A DNA stretch of 64,000 nucleotides from DATFLS01 sp964413425 (GTDB lineage Bacteria > Fidelibacterota > JAANXI01). The stretch is taken from assembly GCA_964413425.1 (NCBI GenBank), contig CAYPST010000002.1, positions 49,554 to 113,553 of the forward strand. The letters are read 5' to 3'. A program made the position numbers and the translations under genes. Shown piece after piece: positions 24,328 through 32,411 of this stretch; positions within the stretch are counted from its first letter, which is position 1; each line of letters starts with the position of its first letter. Under the pieces are notes generated by a model. It did no database searches and had not been told where the DNA came from. It was given only the letters and a program-made list of their open reading frames with translations.

Positions 24328-25701
24328 TTATCTCTCCGGATTCGCCCGGGGGCGAGACGTGTCGAAAGACGTATTCCGGGATGAATCTCTGCCCACCGAC
24401 AGCAGTGATCGGACAGCCGCCTGCACCTGACGCACGGTAATCTGGCGGATGCAGTGGGCTTCTGGGGCACTGCATGCGTCCGTGCACGGTTCCTGTGCCG
24501 ACTCTGGTTGGAGAATGCGATGCGGTACCTGCCAGGGACCGAACCTGACCGGGGAATTGTAGTGATCCGGCGCCCCCTCTCCGGGATGGGCCGAAATCTC
24601 CACCACCGGCGCCCCGCCGGCCGCAGCCATATGCATCGGTCCTGAATCGTTCCCGAGATACAGATCACACCGCTTCAGCAGCGCGCCGGTCTGCCGCAGA
24701 GTCGACTTGCCGATGGTATTCACGACTCTGCCACCGCACTGCTCAACTAATCGCCGCCCCTGCGCCTTTTCCGCGGCTGTGCCCACCACCACTATCCTGG
24801 CATGATGCTGTCTGACCAGCCATCGGACGACCTCAATATATCTCTCCGTAGGCCAGATGCGTTTCGGATCGCCCGCACCGATTCCTATTCCAATTAACGG
24901 GCCATTCCTGTGCACTCCCTGGGATTGCATTAACATCTCAACAAATAATTCATCCCCGGGAGCCGGCCAGAGTTCCAGATGGTTCTCACGGATACTGCCG
25001 CCAAGAAAGCGAATTACATACAGATCATGCTCCACTTCGTGCTGCAGCGCGTAATCCTTGATGATATGCGTAAACAGCCGATCTTCCCCCGCATTCAGCT
25101 GGGATTTGGACGGAGTGGTTTTTTCCGTATGCGCGATTCGCCGCAGGGCGCCGCTGTAATAGGCAAGGTAGTTCTCGTGATAAAAATCCGCATCCCAGCG
25201 GGGAACAACCGTAAGGTCGTGGTTTCCCGGCCAGAGATGCTTCCGGGCATAGCGCAGCGCATGGAGATGACGGCGCGCCAGGCTTTTCTCCCGATAAGAT
25301 TCCCAGTCAAATGCGAATACCTCGTCCACATAGGGGCAATATTCCACCAGATTATATACTCCCGGATTGACGACTAGCGATATCCGGGCATCGGGAACGT
25401 TCCGCCGCAACTCTCTCAAAAACGCGCTGGTTATCACTACGTCGCCGATTTTATCCACCCGCAGCACAAGGATGCGCTTCGCCTGAAGGAATCCCACTGG
25501 CCGATGCCCGGAAAATCTGTTCTTTCCCCGGTAATATAATTCACCAACTGAAGTAATAACCTTCGGCGACAATACTTTCGTCTCGATCTTTCTTCCCATG
25601 GATGGCATCTGAGATTTATTCCGCCGCCAGGCAAAGGTTTCCTCGTCATCTGATCTGCCGCAATATAAAAGGTCTGTGCCACTATTCGAAATAATTTTCA
25701 T
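24328..25701 (-). CDS. Glycosyltransferase family 9 (heptosyltransferase-like)
   Basis: A 457-residue GT-B enzyme of the ADP-heptose:LPS heptosyltransferase family, cytoplasmic face. Seen: ILVLRVDKIGDVVITSAFLREL (N-terminal acceptor-side signature), IGIGIGAGDPKRIWP (second domain) and LYLGNDSGPMHMAAAGGAP, the GT9 donor-binding signature. The protein has an N-terminal extension of about 70 residues and an unusual Arg/Ser-rich tail (about 435-457). The true start may be a later Met (MPSMGRKIET). Single gene; the acceptor could be LPS core or another surface glycan. Confidence 0.85.
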   Translation of the reverse strand: MKIISNSGTDLLYCGRSDDEETFAWRRNKSQMPSMGRKIETKVLSPKVITSVGELYYRGKNRFSGHRPVGFLQAKRILVLRVDKIGDVVITSAFLRELRRNVPDARISLVVNPGVYNLVEYCPYVDEVFAFDWESYREKSLARRHLHALRYARKHLWPGNHDLTVVPRWDADFYHENYLAYYSGALRRIAHTEKTTPSKSQLNAGEDRLFTHIIKDYALQHEVEHDLYVIRFLGGSIRENHLELWPAPGDELFVEMLMQSQGVHRNGPLIGIGIGAGDPKRIWPTERYIEVVRWLVRQHHARIVVVGTAAEKAQGRRLVEQCGGRVVNTIGKSTLRQTGALLKRCDLYLGNDSGPMHMAAAGGAPVVEISAHPGEGAPDHYNSPVRFGPWQVPHRILQPESAQEPCTDACSAPEAHCIRQITVRQVQAAVRSLLSVGRDSSRNTSFDTSRPRANPER

Positions 25702-26047
25702 CTGTCCGGAAGTGGCTTGCTAATCCGTTTATTAGAACCAGTGATGCGAAACCGGATCAGGCCCCGGCAGCTCCGGTGTTCAAGCCAGAGAACACGAGCC
25801 CCTCTTCTCCCTGGCACATCAGAGTGTCTCTGGCCACACATGCGTGTATCCGGGGACACAAATTTCCGGGTACAACCCCTGCCCGGATTCATGACCTGTC
25901 CCGGGATATGCCATTAATATCAATGAAGTTGGAAGTGATGTTTCCCTCCGATATCACTTCCAGGCATGGTAGTTGTATTTCATCTCTGGTGTGGGTGAGA
26001 TCATGGGACGCGAGCAGATAAGGAAACCGGAATGAGGAGTGCGAACA
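25702..26047. other. Gene-free stretch upstream of a receiver-domain gene
   Basis: Around 25780-25890 there is weak period-21/22 structure on the minus strand (GTGTCCCCGGATACACG, GTGTGGCCAGAGACACT). It may be a decayed tandem repeat. The right end holds the ribosome site of the next gene. Confidence 0.3.
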
Positions 26048-26467
26048 ATGCAAGATGCCAAAATCAGCGACTTCACCGGACAGGGCGAAACCATACTGGC
26101 CATAGAATCGGATCCCCTTATGCGCGAGCTCATCAGCGAAATCCTCGCTATGAACGGATACAGAGTCTACGTGGTTCGGGATATCCGGGAAGCCAGGCAA
26201 TATTATCGCCAGCAGCCGGAGCAATTTCAGCTTATTCTGGTGGATCTCTGGCTGGCGGGCTTAAGTGATATGCTCGCTCAGATACTGCACAACCAGCCGG
26301 ACATGTCCATCGTACTCACCAGTCATCAACCCGTGGAAAATCGGTATTATCGCCATATCGGCCTCAGCATCCTCGAGAAGCCGTTCGATGTGGCGGAATT
26401 ATTCTTCGCCCTGCGGATGGCGCTGGACGGCGAGAAAAATCCCAGGAACAGGAGTTATTTAAACTGA
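26048..26467 (+). CDS. Stand-alone response-regulator receiver protein
   Basis: A CheY-like single-domain protein of 139 residues. Seen: TILAIESDPLMRELISEIL (acidic pocket E/D), the phospho-acceptor Asp in LILVDLWLAG, Thr/Ser in VLTSHQ and the conserved Lys in ILEKPFDVAEL. No output domain. The start is ATG 26048 with GAGGAG 9 nt upstream; a GTG three codons earlier is possible. No histidine kinase lies next to it, so it is an orphan that must receive phosphate from a distant kinase or act in a phosphorelay. Confidence 0.85.
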   Translation: MQDAKISDFTGQGETILAIESDPLMRELISEILAMNGYRVYVVRDIREARQYYRQQPEQFQLILVDLWLAGLSDMLAQILHNQPDMSIVLTSHQPVENRYYRHIGLSILEKPFDVAELFFALRMALDGEKNPRNRSYLN

Positions 26468-26548
26468 GAGACCCCTTGCACGAATCCGCTCCGTCACTCC
26501 CTGAATTCATCAGAGTTCAGCTGTTCAGGCCTCCCGGTCCATCCTCCT

Positions 26549-27430
26549 TTATTCGATCACTCCCAGGGAACGCATCCAGGCTTCACACAACACCGGCCAG
26601 GCGGACAACGGCTGCTCCTCCGGCACCCGCATTCCGTAGCCGTGCCCGCCGTGTGCAAACACATGCAGCTGGGCGGGGATGTCACGACGGGTCAGTGCAG
26701 CATAGAAATAAATGCTGTTCTCCACTCCCACCCCATCATCCTGCGCCTGTATCAACATGGTCGGCGGCGTATGGTTGTCCACCAACACATCCTGCTGAAT
26801 CACATTATTATCGTCCACCAGGTAGGCGGGATAAATCAGCATGGCGAAATCCGGCCGGACCGAGCTACTGTCGGCGCCGTCCACCGGTTGATAGATGCGT
26901 TTATGAAAATGCGTACTCACCCGCGCACTCAGATGGCCGCCAGCAGAGAACCCCATAATGCCGATTTTACGCGGATCGATGTTCCACTCTGCCGCCTGCG
27001 TCCGCGCAAATCCCACGGCCCGCTGGGCATCCGCAAACGCCCCTTGCTGGTTTTCGGGCACGCGATATTTCAGCAACAGCGCCGTCACTCCCAGGGAATT
27101 CAGCCATTCCGCGATTTCCGTCCCCTCATGATTCATCGCCAGAATGCGGTATCCGCCACCGGGACAAACCACCACCGCCGGTGCGGAGCCGCTCCGCTCG
27201 GCAGGAAACACCGTCAGAGTGGGATGATGCACATTGGTCAGCCGGATAATATTATCCCCGCGGCTGGGCAGAATCCGTTCCGACGTGGTATCCTCCCCGG
27301 CAAACGGCGGCTCACCAGGCCAGAGTGCCGCCTCGGTTCTCTCGCCTGATACACTTTCGTTACCCTGAACTCTTATCATGGCCGGGAAACTGCACCAGAC
27401 TATCACAATAACCAGAATCGTTCGCTTCAT
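26549..27430 (-). CDS. Exported alpha/beta-hydrolase (BD-FAE / acetyl-xylan-esterase-like)
   Basis: Secreted serine esterase of about 293 residues. Signal peptide MKRTILVIVIVWCSFPAMIRVQG. Seen: oxyanion CPGGGYRILAMNHEG, nucleophile Ser in IGIMGFSAGGHLSA, catalytic Asp in LIQAQDDGVGVEN and His in FAHGGHGYGM. Similar proteins deacylate hemicellulose. Start ATG 27430 is chosen because GGGAAGAG precedes it and the signal peptide begins there; an ATG five codons upstream also exists. It lies in the same part of the window as GH127, but not in an operon. Confidence 0.88.
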   Translation of the reverse strand: MKRTILVIVIVWCSFPAMIRVQGNESVSGERTEAALWPGEPPFAGEDTTSERILPSRGDNIIRLTNVHHPTLTVFPAERSGSAPAVVVCPGGGYRILAMNHEGTEIAEWLNSLGVTALLLKYRVPENQQGAFADAQRAVGFARTQAAEWNIDPRKIGIMGFSAGGHLSARVSTHFHKRIYQPVDGADSSSVRPDFAMLIYPAYLVDDNNVIQQDVLVDNHTPPTMLIQAQDDGVGVENSIYFYAALTRRDIPAQLHVFAHGGHGYGMRVPEEQPLSAWPVLCEAWMRSLGVIE

Positions 27431-27753
27431 GAACACTCTTCCCATAGACTAATCTCCTTCTCTTTTCAAAGCAGTCAGGTCTCTTTCCACCTGCCGGAAC
27501 CCTTTTTATTCAAAATATCGGACATGTTCAGCCTTCTTCCCAGAGATGTTTTGGCTGATTAGCCCCGGAAAAGCTGCCGCATACTCCCTCTCCGGTGTGG
27601 CATATCGCGTTCCGCAGAGAAGTGAACCGCTGGTGAACTTGAAGAGAATCAGGGACAGAGGAAACGGGAAATTGCATAGCCGCTTCCGGATTTGCATATC
27701 TCGCTCAAATCCGGGTTGTTTCTACCCTCGAACCCCTTTATCCAAAAGTTGCG

Positions 27754-27891
27754 GAGCCCGTTCCCTGGTCTGAGGAGCTCACCTCCGAGCCCCTGCAAGT
27801 CATTTCAGGACCCCTGCAGGTGATTTCCGAACCTCTGGAGCCTTTCTCCGAAGTCCTGGAGCCGTTCTCCGAGGCCCGGAAGCTCTTCACC
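27754..27891. repeat. 21-nt imperfect tandem repeat
   Basis: At least five 21-nt units (GAGCTCACCTCCGAGCCCCTG, with CAAGTCATTTCAGGACCCCTG next), each ending CTG or CGG. Because 21 is divisible by 3 the block is open in several frames on both strands, which explains spurious ORFs here; no convincing protein. Confidence 0.75.
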
Positions 27892-28005
27892 AGGGGATTA
27901 CTACACATGATCAGAATGCCAGAGCATTTCATCCAGTCCTGGTTCGGTCCCCTCCTTGTCCGGAGCCGACGGTAACGGAATCACACCGCAGGAACATCGG
28001 TAGAG

Positions 28006-28040
28006 ATCCCTCCGGCGTGCCACCGGCACGCCGGAGGGAT
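28006..28040. repeat. Perfect 16-bp inverted repeat
   Basis: ATCCCTCCGGCGTGCC, 3-nt loop, and its exact complement. It is a very stable GC-rich hairpin without a following T-run, located between the esterase gene and the end of the first ECF sigma gene. Confidence 0.85.
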
Positions 28041-28134
28041 AACCATGTATAGTTCACGTTGATAAATGGAACCTTTATCCACTGCTCCGAATGTGCGTTT
28101 CCAGTCATTACTTGCCCACCTGTCATCCCAAACC

Positions 28135-28230
28135 CCTGCTTCTCTCAAGGGGTGAGGGATCTCTACCGGGGATAGAAAGGATTGACTGCGTGACTCTCCG
28201 GAGAAAACATGACAGCGGTTCTACCTCCCG
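28135..28230 (+). repeat. Dispersed repeat Q, copy 1
   Basis: Shares GGGGTGAGGGATCTCT, CCGGGG, GACTCTC and surrounding bases with 49815-49915, about 70% alike over some 85 bp by eye. A partial inverted copy (GGAGGGATCTCTACCGATGT on the minus strand) lies at about 27990-28012. Non-coding. Confidence 0.55.
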
Positions 28231-28260
28231 CACGGGCGGTATCCAGTAGCACTGCGAGCC

Positions 28261-28887
28261 TTACTCCACCTCCCGGCGGTTCAGCACCTGGCAGAACTGC
28301 TGCGCCTGCCGCCGTCCCCGGCTGACCCGGGATTTTACAGTCCCCACCGGTACTTCGAGAATCTGGCTGATTTCCTGATAACTCAAATCCTGGATATCCC
28401 GCAGAATTACCGCCGTGCGATACTGGGAGGGGAGGGAATCGAGGGCCTGCTGGATAACTCGTTCGGTCACTTCACTCTCTATGCTGACATGCGGCCGGTG
28501 GAAATCCCCGGCAAGCTGGTACTCCCCGTCGCTGAACCCCATGGTTGATATCGGATACATCCGCCGGCTTTTCTGCCGCTTGATTTCCGTGAGGGCCAGG
28601 TTTTTCGCTACGGTGAACATCCACGTGGAGACTCTGGCGATCGGCCGGTAGAGGTGCTTTTTTTGATACACCCGGAGAAACGTATCGTGCAGGATATCCT
28701 CTGCCATATCTTCACTGTTGAAGAACCGGAACAGGAAGTTGTAGATGCGATCCTTAAATCGCATTACCAGTTCTTCGAACGCCGGGGACTCGCCGGCCTG
28801 AAACCGGGCCATCACCTCCTCATCGGTGCAGGCCGAGTAATCGCCGGGCTGGTACTGCACTCTTTCGGATGGGTCTGATGGCATCAT
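28261..28887 (-). CDS. ECF RNA polymerase sigma factor (paralogue 1)
   Basis: Sigma-70 family, extracytoplasmic-function type, about 208 residues. Region 2: FKDRIYNFLFRFFNSEDMAEDILHDTFLRVY followed by the core-binding ARVSTWMFTVAKNLA. Region 4: LPSQYRTAVILRDIQDLSYQEISQILEVPVGTVKSRVSRGR with the helix-turn-helix. Start ATG 28887 with GGGAA upstream; the frame extends 26 codons further without sense. Very similar to the sigma factor at 36619-37242. No anti-sigma gene is adjacent. It lies 98 bp after the DUF4249/receptor pair on the same strand. Confidence 0.92.
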   Translation of the reverse strand: MMPSDPSERVQYQPGDYSACTDEEVMARFQAGESPAFEELVMRFKDRIYNFLFRFFNSEDMAEDILHDTFLRVYQKKHLYRPIARVSTWMFTVAKNLALTEIKRQKSRRMYPISTMGFSDGEYQLAGDFHRPHVSIESEVTERVIQQALDSLPSQYRTAVILRDIQDLSYQEISQILEVPVGTVKSRVSRGRRQAQQFCQVLNRREVE

Positions 28888-28985
28888 TGTTTGTTCCCGC
28901 TCTGCTGAATTCACCGGATATTGCAGACGAAGTAAACCCCACGTTAATACAGGGGAAAACCCCACGCAGCTTTATTTTATAGGAA

Positions 28986-29822
28986 TCAGGTCTCACTCTC
29001 ATAGAGCACGACTTCAACGTGACAGGTTCCGTAATTGAACGCCGTGAACACACCGAGGCCGCCATTGATGTTAGTAAGCGGTTCGTTCAAATCCCGGCTG
29101 TCCTGCAGCCTGGAGGTGTAGAGGTCCACGTACTCGGTGTTCACCCTGTACACCTTGACTTCATGCGTCCCGAGATGCGTCAGCAAAGGAAAACGGAACC
29201 GATACGATGTATCGTTGACAGGTGGAAATACAAAGGTTCGCAGGGTATCCCTGATAAACGTTTCAATCTCCACCGGATTCTCTTCGAGATTCTTCAGGGT
29301 TACATAATACCAGGCATTGGACTCCTGATCCCAGGAAACTTCCAGATCCTCGGCGTTTTCCGAAAACCGCCATTCCCTCATAGTGCTGAAATCTTCCAAA
29401 CTAGGCACTGCGATGGTATTCGCAGATAAGGTTACACTCTCCGGAGGCTCCGGAACCACGGCCTTTGCGGTAATAAACTGATCGTGGTACTTGATTTCCA
29501 GCTGAAAGCGATCCCCGGTTTGCACCTGCAGATCATCGCCGGGATAATGATAGTATCCGCTGTCTCCCGGAGTGGAGACGCACTCGAATCGCGTGCCGTT
29601 TTTCATCAACACCACCTGGGCATCATTAATGGGTAGGGCCTTTGAGGTGTCTTCATCCAGTGGCAGCGTCGAGGTTAACCGGATATCATCCACCGGTTCT
29701 CCGGCATATAAATAGGCCTGCACCACAACCAGATCCTGTTCGGAGATCAGTGGATTCCCGTCCTCGCAGGCGGTGCCCAACAACATCGTGAGAATGATCA
29801 GACAAAGGGTAATATATCGCAT
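28986..29822 (-). CDS. DUF4249 lipoprotein
   Basis: A 278-residue lipoprotein: signal peptide MRYITLCLIILTMLLGTAC with lipobox Cys19, then DLVVVQAYLYAGEPVDDIRLT, the usual DUF4249 opening, and beta-rich sequence to the end. DUF4249 proteins are typically encoded directly after a TonB-dependent receptor in FCB bacteria and are thought to work with it at the outer membrane. Here the receptor stop is 33 bp upstream, which fits an operon. Ligand unknown. Confidence 0.85.
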   Translation of the reverse strand: MRYITLCLIILTMLLGTACEDGNPLISEQDLVVVQAYLYAGEPVDDIRLTSTLPLDEDTSKALPINDAQVVLMKNGTRFECVSTPGDSGYYHYPGDDLQVQTGDRFQLEIKYHDQFITAKAVVPEPPESVTLSANTIAVPSLEDFSTMREWRFSENAEDLEVSWDQESNAWYYVTLKNLEENPVEIETFIRDTLRTFVFPPVNDTSYRFRFPLLTHLGTHEVKVYRVNTEYVDLYTSRLQDSRDLNEPLTNINGGLGVFTAFNYGTCHVEVVLYESET

Positions 29823-29855
29823 TGGTTAGCTCCTTTTCATTTTCCACGCAGCAAT

Positions 29856-32330
29856 CTAAAAGTTCAGTTTGACGAATAACGACGGAGTAAATCCCAGCAT
29901 CAGCACATCGGAGGCAACGATGGGAGTCACATCCAGATCGTATTCCCGGTAGGCCACGTTATTGTGATTATAGACGTTATATATTGAGAGGCCCACATCA
30001 AGATAGTACCGATAGTCCATGGGTTGAAACCGCCTGGAAACGCTCAGGTCCAGCCGATGGTAATCGGGGAGCCGGTAGGCATTTTTGTCTCCCACATGGA
30101 TATAACTCAACTGTGTGCCATCCAACATTGTCAGGAAGTACTGGCTTTCCGGTGCGGTATAGGGATTCCCCGAGCTATAGACCCAGGTGCCGGAAAACGT
30201 CCAATCTCTGTATTTATAGGTGCCGACGGCAGTGAACTCATGCGTGCGGTCGTGGGGTGCCGGATACGGCTCGCCATCATTCAAATTCGGGAAGGTGGAC
30301 TCCACCTCACCAAGCGTGTAACTGACCCATCCCTTGAGCGCTCCGAATTTCTTCTGGGCCAGCAATTCCACTCCGCGAGCGACGCCGTGGCCGAAAAAGA
30401 AATAATTCAGATAATCAGCCCGCTCCTGAAATCTGCGGGTGAATTCCACCAGATTGTGCAGGGTTTTATAATACCCCTGAATTTCAAACAGGTAATCCGG
30501 ATCCTCGTATGTCAGCGCCAGAATATTGTGTACAGATGAAGCCGGCCTGATGTTGGTATCCGCAGTGAGCCAGAAATCTTTGCTCCCCTCCAGCACCTTT
30601 TCATTGGTAATGGCATTAATAAACTGATAGTATTTCCCCCAGGCTCCTTTCAACTTCAGTTTATCTGTCAGCTGCCATCCCAGGGAAATCCTCGGCGCAA
30701 GGTACATCTCATCTGTCTGATCATAGTAGGTGCCCCGGAGCCCGGCAGTGATATTGTAGAGCGCATTGATATCCCAGGAATCCTGCAGATAGCTGCTCAT
30801 GGCAACGGATTGGGATCCCACATTCAGGATGGAAATGGAATCTCTTGTAGTGGCCTCATAATCCGTGGCGATATCCGCTATCTCGATTCCGAAGCCCAGT
30901 TGATGATTCCGGCTAACTTGCCAGAGATTGTCCAGTTTCAGCCTCCTGTCATAGACCCGGTTCAGTTCATTCTGTGCAAAAGCGCCGATTCCACGTCCCG
31001 TGCTGTCATCCACACCGGTTACCTGCGCGTTATTAAACGTTCTCTCCTGTTCGAAATTACTGGCATATTCGGAACCGGTAATTAACAGGTTACTGAACAT
31101 GCGGTTGCCCCACTGATGACCCCATTTCAGGCTGCCGCCGAGGTTTCCCCAGTCGGTCTCGTTTTTATTCACCAATGTCTGAAACTCTTCGCCAGTGTCG
31201 GTCATCCATCTGCCGGCCTCAAACTCTGTTTCCCGGGATTTATCCAGGTAATCTTTGCCGTTATAGAAACTGAGCACAAGAAAATCCCGATTGGTGGGAT
31301 TCAGGGATAACTTACTGTTCAGGTCATAATAGTAGAAACTGGGGACGACTTGCTGTTGAAACGCTCCGCCGCCGCCGAAACCGCCGCGGCTGCCCGGCAT
31401 ATTGCCTCTCCCGGAGGTTGCCTCTTCACCGGTGATATACTCAAACAGATTATTATAAAACGATGTCTGGATGATATCGGTGTAAGAGCGCCTGCCCGTG
31501 ATCATAAAGGAGCCAAAATCACCCCATAACGGAGTTGAGTAATACATATTGGTCGAAAGGAAATTCGCACCCACGCGGAACTCCTGCTTATTCCCGCCTT
31601 TTCGGCCAGTGAGCTCGACGACACTGGATAATCGCCCGCCGTATTTCGCCGGAAAGCCGCCTTTAAATATCTGCACATCCTTGATGGCATCGGCGTTAAA
31701 GGCGCTGAACATCCCGAAAAAATGATCCACATGATAGATAGTCATCCCATCCAGGATCACCATATTCTGGTCCGGTGTACCACCACGGATATATAAGCCG
31801 CCCTTTCCTTTGCCGACACTGCTGATGCCCGGCAGCAGCCTGAGTGAACGAAAGATATCGGTTTCCCCCAGGGAAGGCAGGATCTGCAATTCTCTGGGAG
31901 ACACGGTCATTTGACTGATATCCTTGCCTGTCGCGTCTAACACTGCATATCTTTCGGCGACCACTTCCACAGTCTCGCCTGTCAGACTCATCTGTTCGAG
32001 TGCAACGGTGAGCAGATCTCTTGCCTGGCCGGCCTGATTATCAATCGCGATTTCTTTCGTCCGATATCCAATGTAGGATACTTTCAGCGTACATGTCCCC
32101 GCAGGAACATTCACCAGGACAAAATACCCATCAGGGTTGGTCGCCGTTCCCTGATCATATTCCGGAATTATCACGTTGGCATAGGGCAGCGCTTCGCCGT
32201 TCTTGGCATCGACCACATAGCCCCTGATATCGCGGCGTTCCTGCTGCTGTGACATCACTATTCCGGGAACCAATAAAAGGACCAGCAACAACAGTATCAT
32301 TCGAAGCTGCTTCATTCTTTGATCGTTCAT
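29856..32330 (-). CDS. TonB-dependent receptor with N-terminal carboxypeptidase-regulatory-like domain
   Basis: Outer-membrane receptor of 824 residues. Signal peptide (about 1-28), CarboxypepD_reg-like domain (about 33-115: IRGYVVDAKNGEALPYANV, GYRTKEI), plug (about 150-250: LPSLGETDIFRSLRLLPG, YIRGGTPDQNMVILDGM, GGFPAKYGGRLSSVVEL) and a 22-strand-type barrel to the C-terminal aromatic FVKLNF. A Gly-rich insert lies near residues 310-325. ATG 32330 follows AAAGGG. It pairs with the DUF4249 gene downstream. This domain order is typical of FCB receptors for organic substrates; ligand unknown. Confidence 0.92.
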   Translation of the reverse strand: MNDQRMKQLRMILLLLVLLLVPGIVMSQQQERRDIRGYVVDAKNGEALPYANVIIPEYDQGTATNPDGYFVLVNVPAGTCTLKVSYIGYRTKEIAIDNQAGQARDLLTVALEQMSLTGETVEVVAERYAVLDATGKDISQMTVSPRELQILPSLGETDIFRSLRLLPGISSVGKGKGGLYIRGGTPDQNMVILDGMTIYHVDHFFGMFSAFNADAIKDVQIFKGGFPAKYGGRLSSVVELTGRKGGNKQEFRVGANFLSTNMYYSTPLWGDFGSFMITGRRSYTDIIQTSFYNNLFEYITGEEATSGRGNMPGSRGGFGGGGAFQQQVVPSFYYYDLNSKLSLNPTNRDFLVLSFYNGKDYLDKSRETEFEAGRWMTDTGEEFQTLVNKNETDWGNLGGSLKWGHQWGNRMFSNLLITGSEYASNFEQERTFNNAQVTGVDDSTGRGIGAFAQNELNRVYDRRLKLDNLWQVSRNHQLGFGIEIADIATDYEATTRDSISILNVGSQSVAMSSYLQDSWDINALYNITAGLRGTYYDQTDEMYLAPRISLGWQLTDKLKLKGAWGKYYQFINAITNEKVLEGSKDFWLTADTNIRPASSVHNILALTYEDPDYLFEIQGYYKTLHNLVEFTRRFQERADYLNYFFFGHGVARGVELLAQKKFGALKGWVSYTLGEVESTFPNLNDGEPYPAPHDRTHEFTAVGTYKYRDWTFSGTWVYSSGNPYTAPESQYFLTMLDGTQLSYIHVGDKNAYRLPDYHRLDLSVSRRFQPMDYRYYLDVGLSIYNVYNHNNVAYREYDLDVTPIVASDVLMLGFTPSLFVKLNF

Positions 32331-32411
32331 TTGATACCCTTTCTCTTCTTGTAATTCATGGGTTTAGCTCACCGCGTGTAGCCAGTAAGTAACATCTCGC
32401 CACTATACTTC

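Noticed and set aside
27738..27932. 64-codon minus-strand ORF with heptad repeats
   Set aside because: Also a by-product of 21-nt repeats; no ribosome site.
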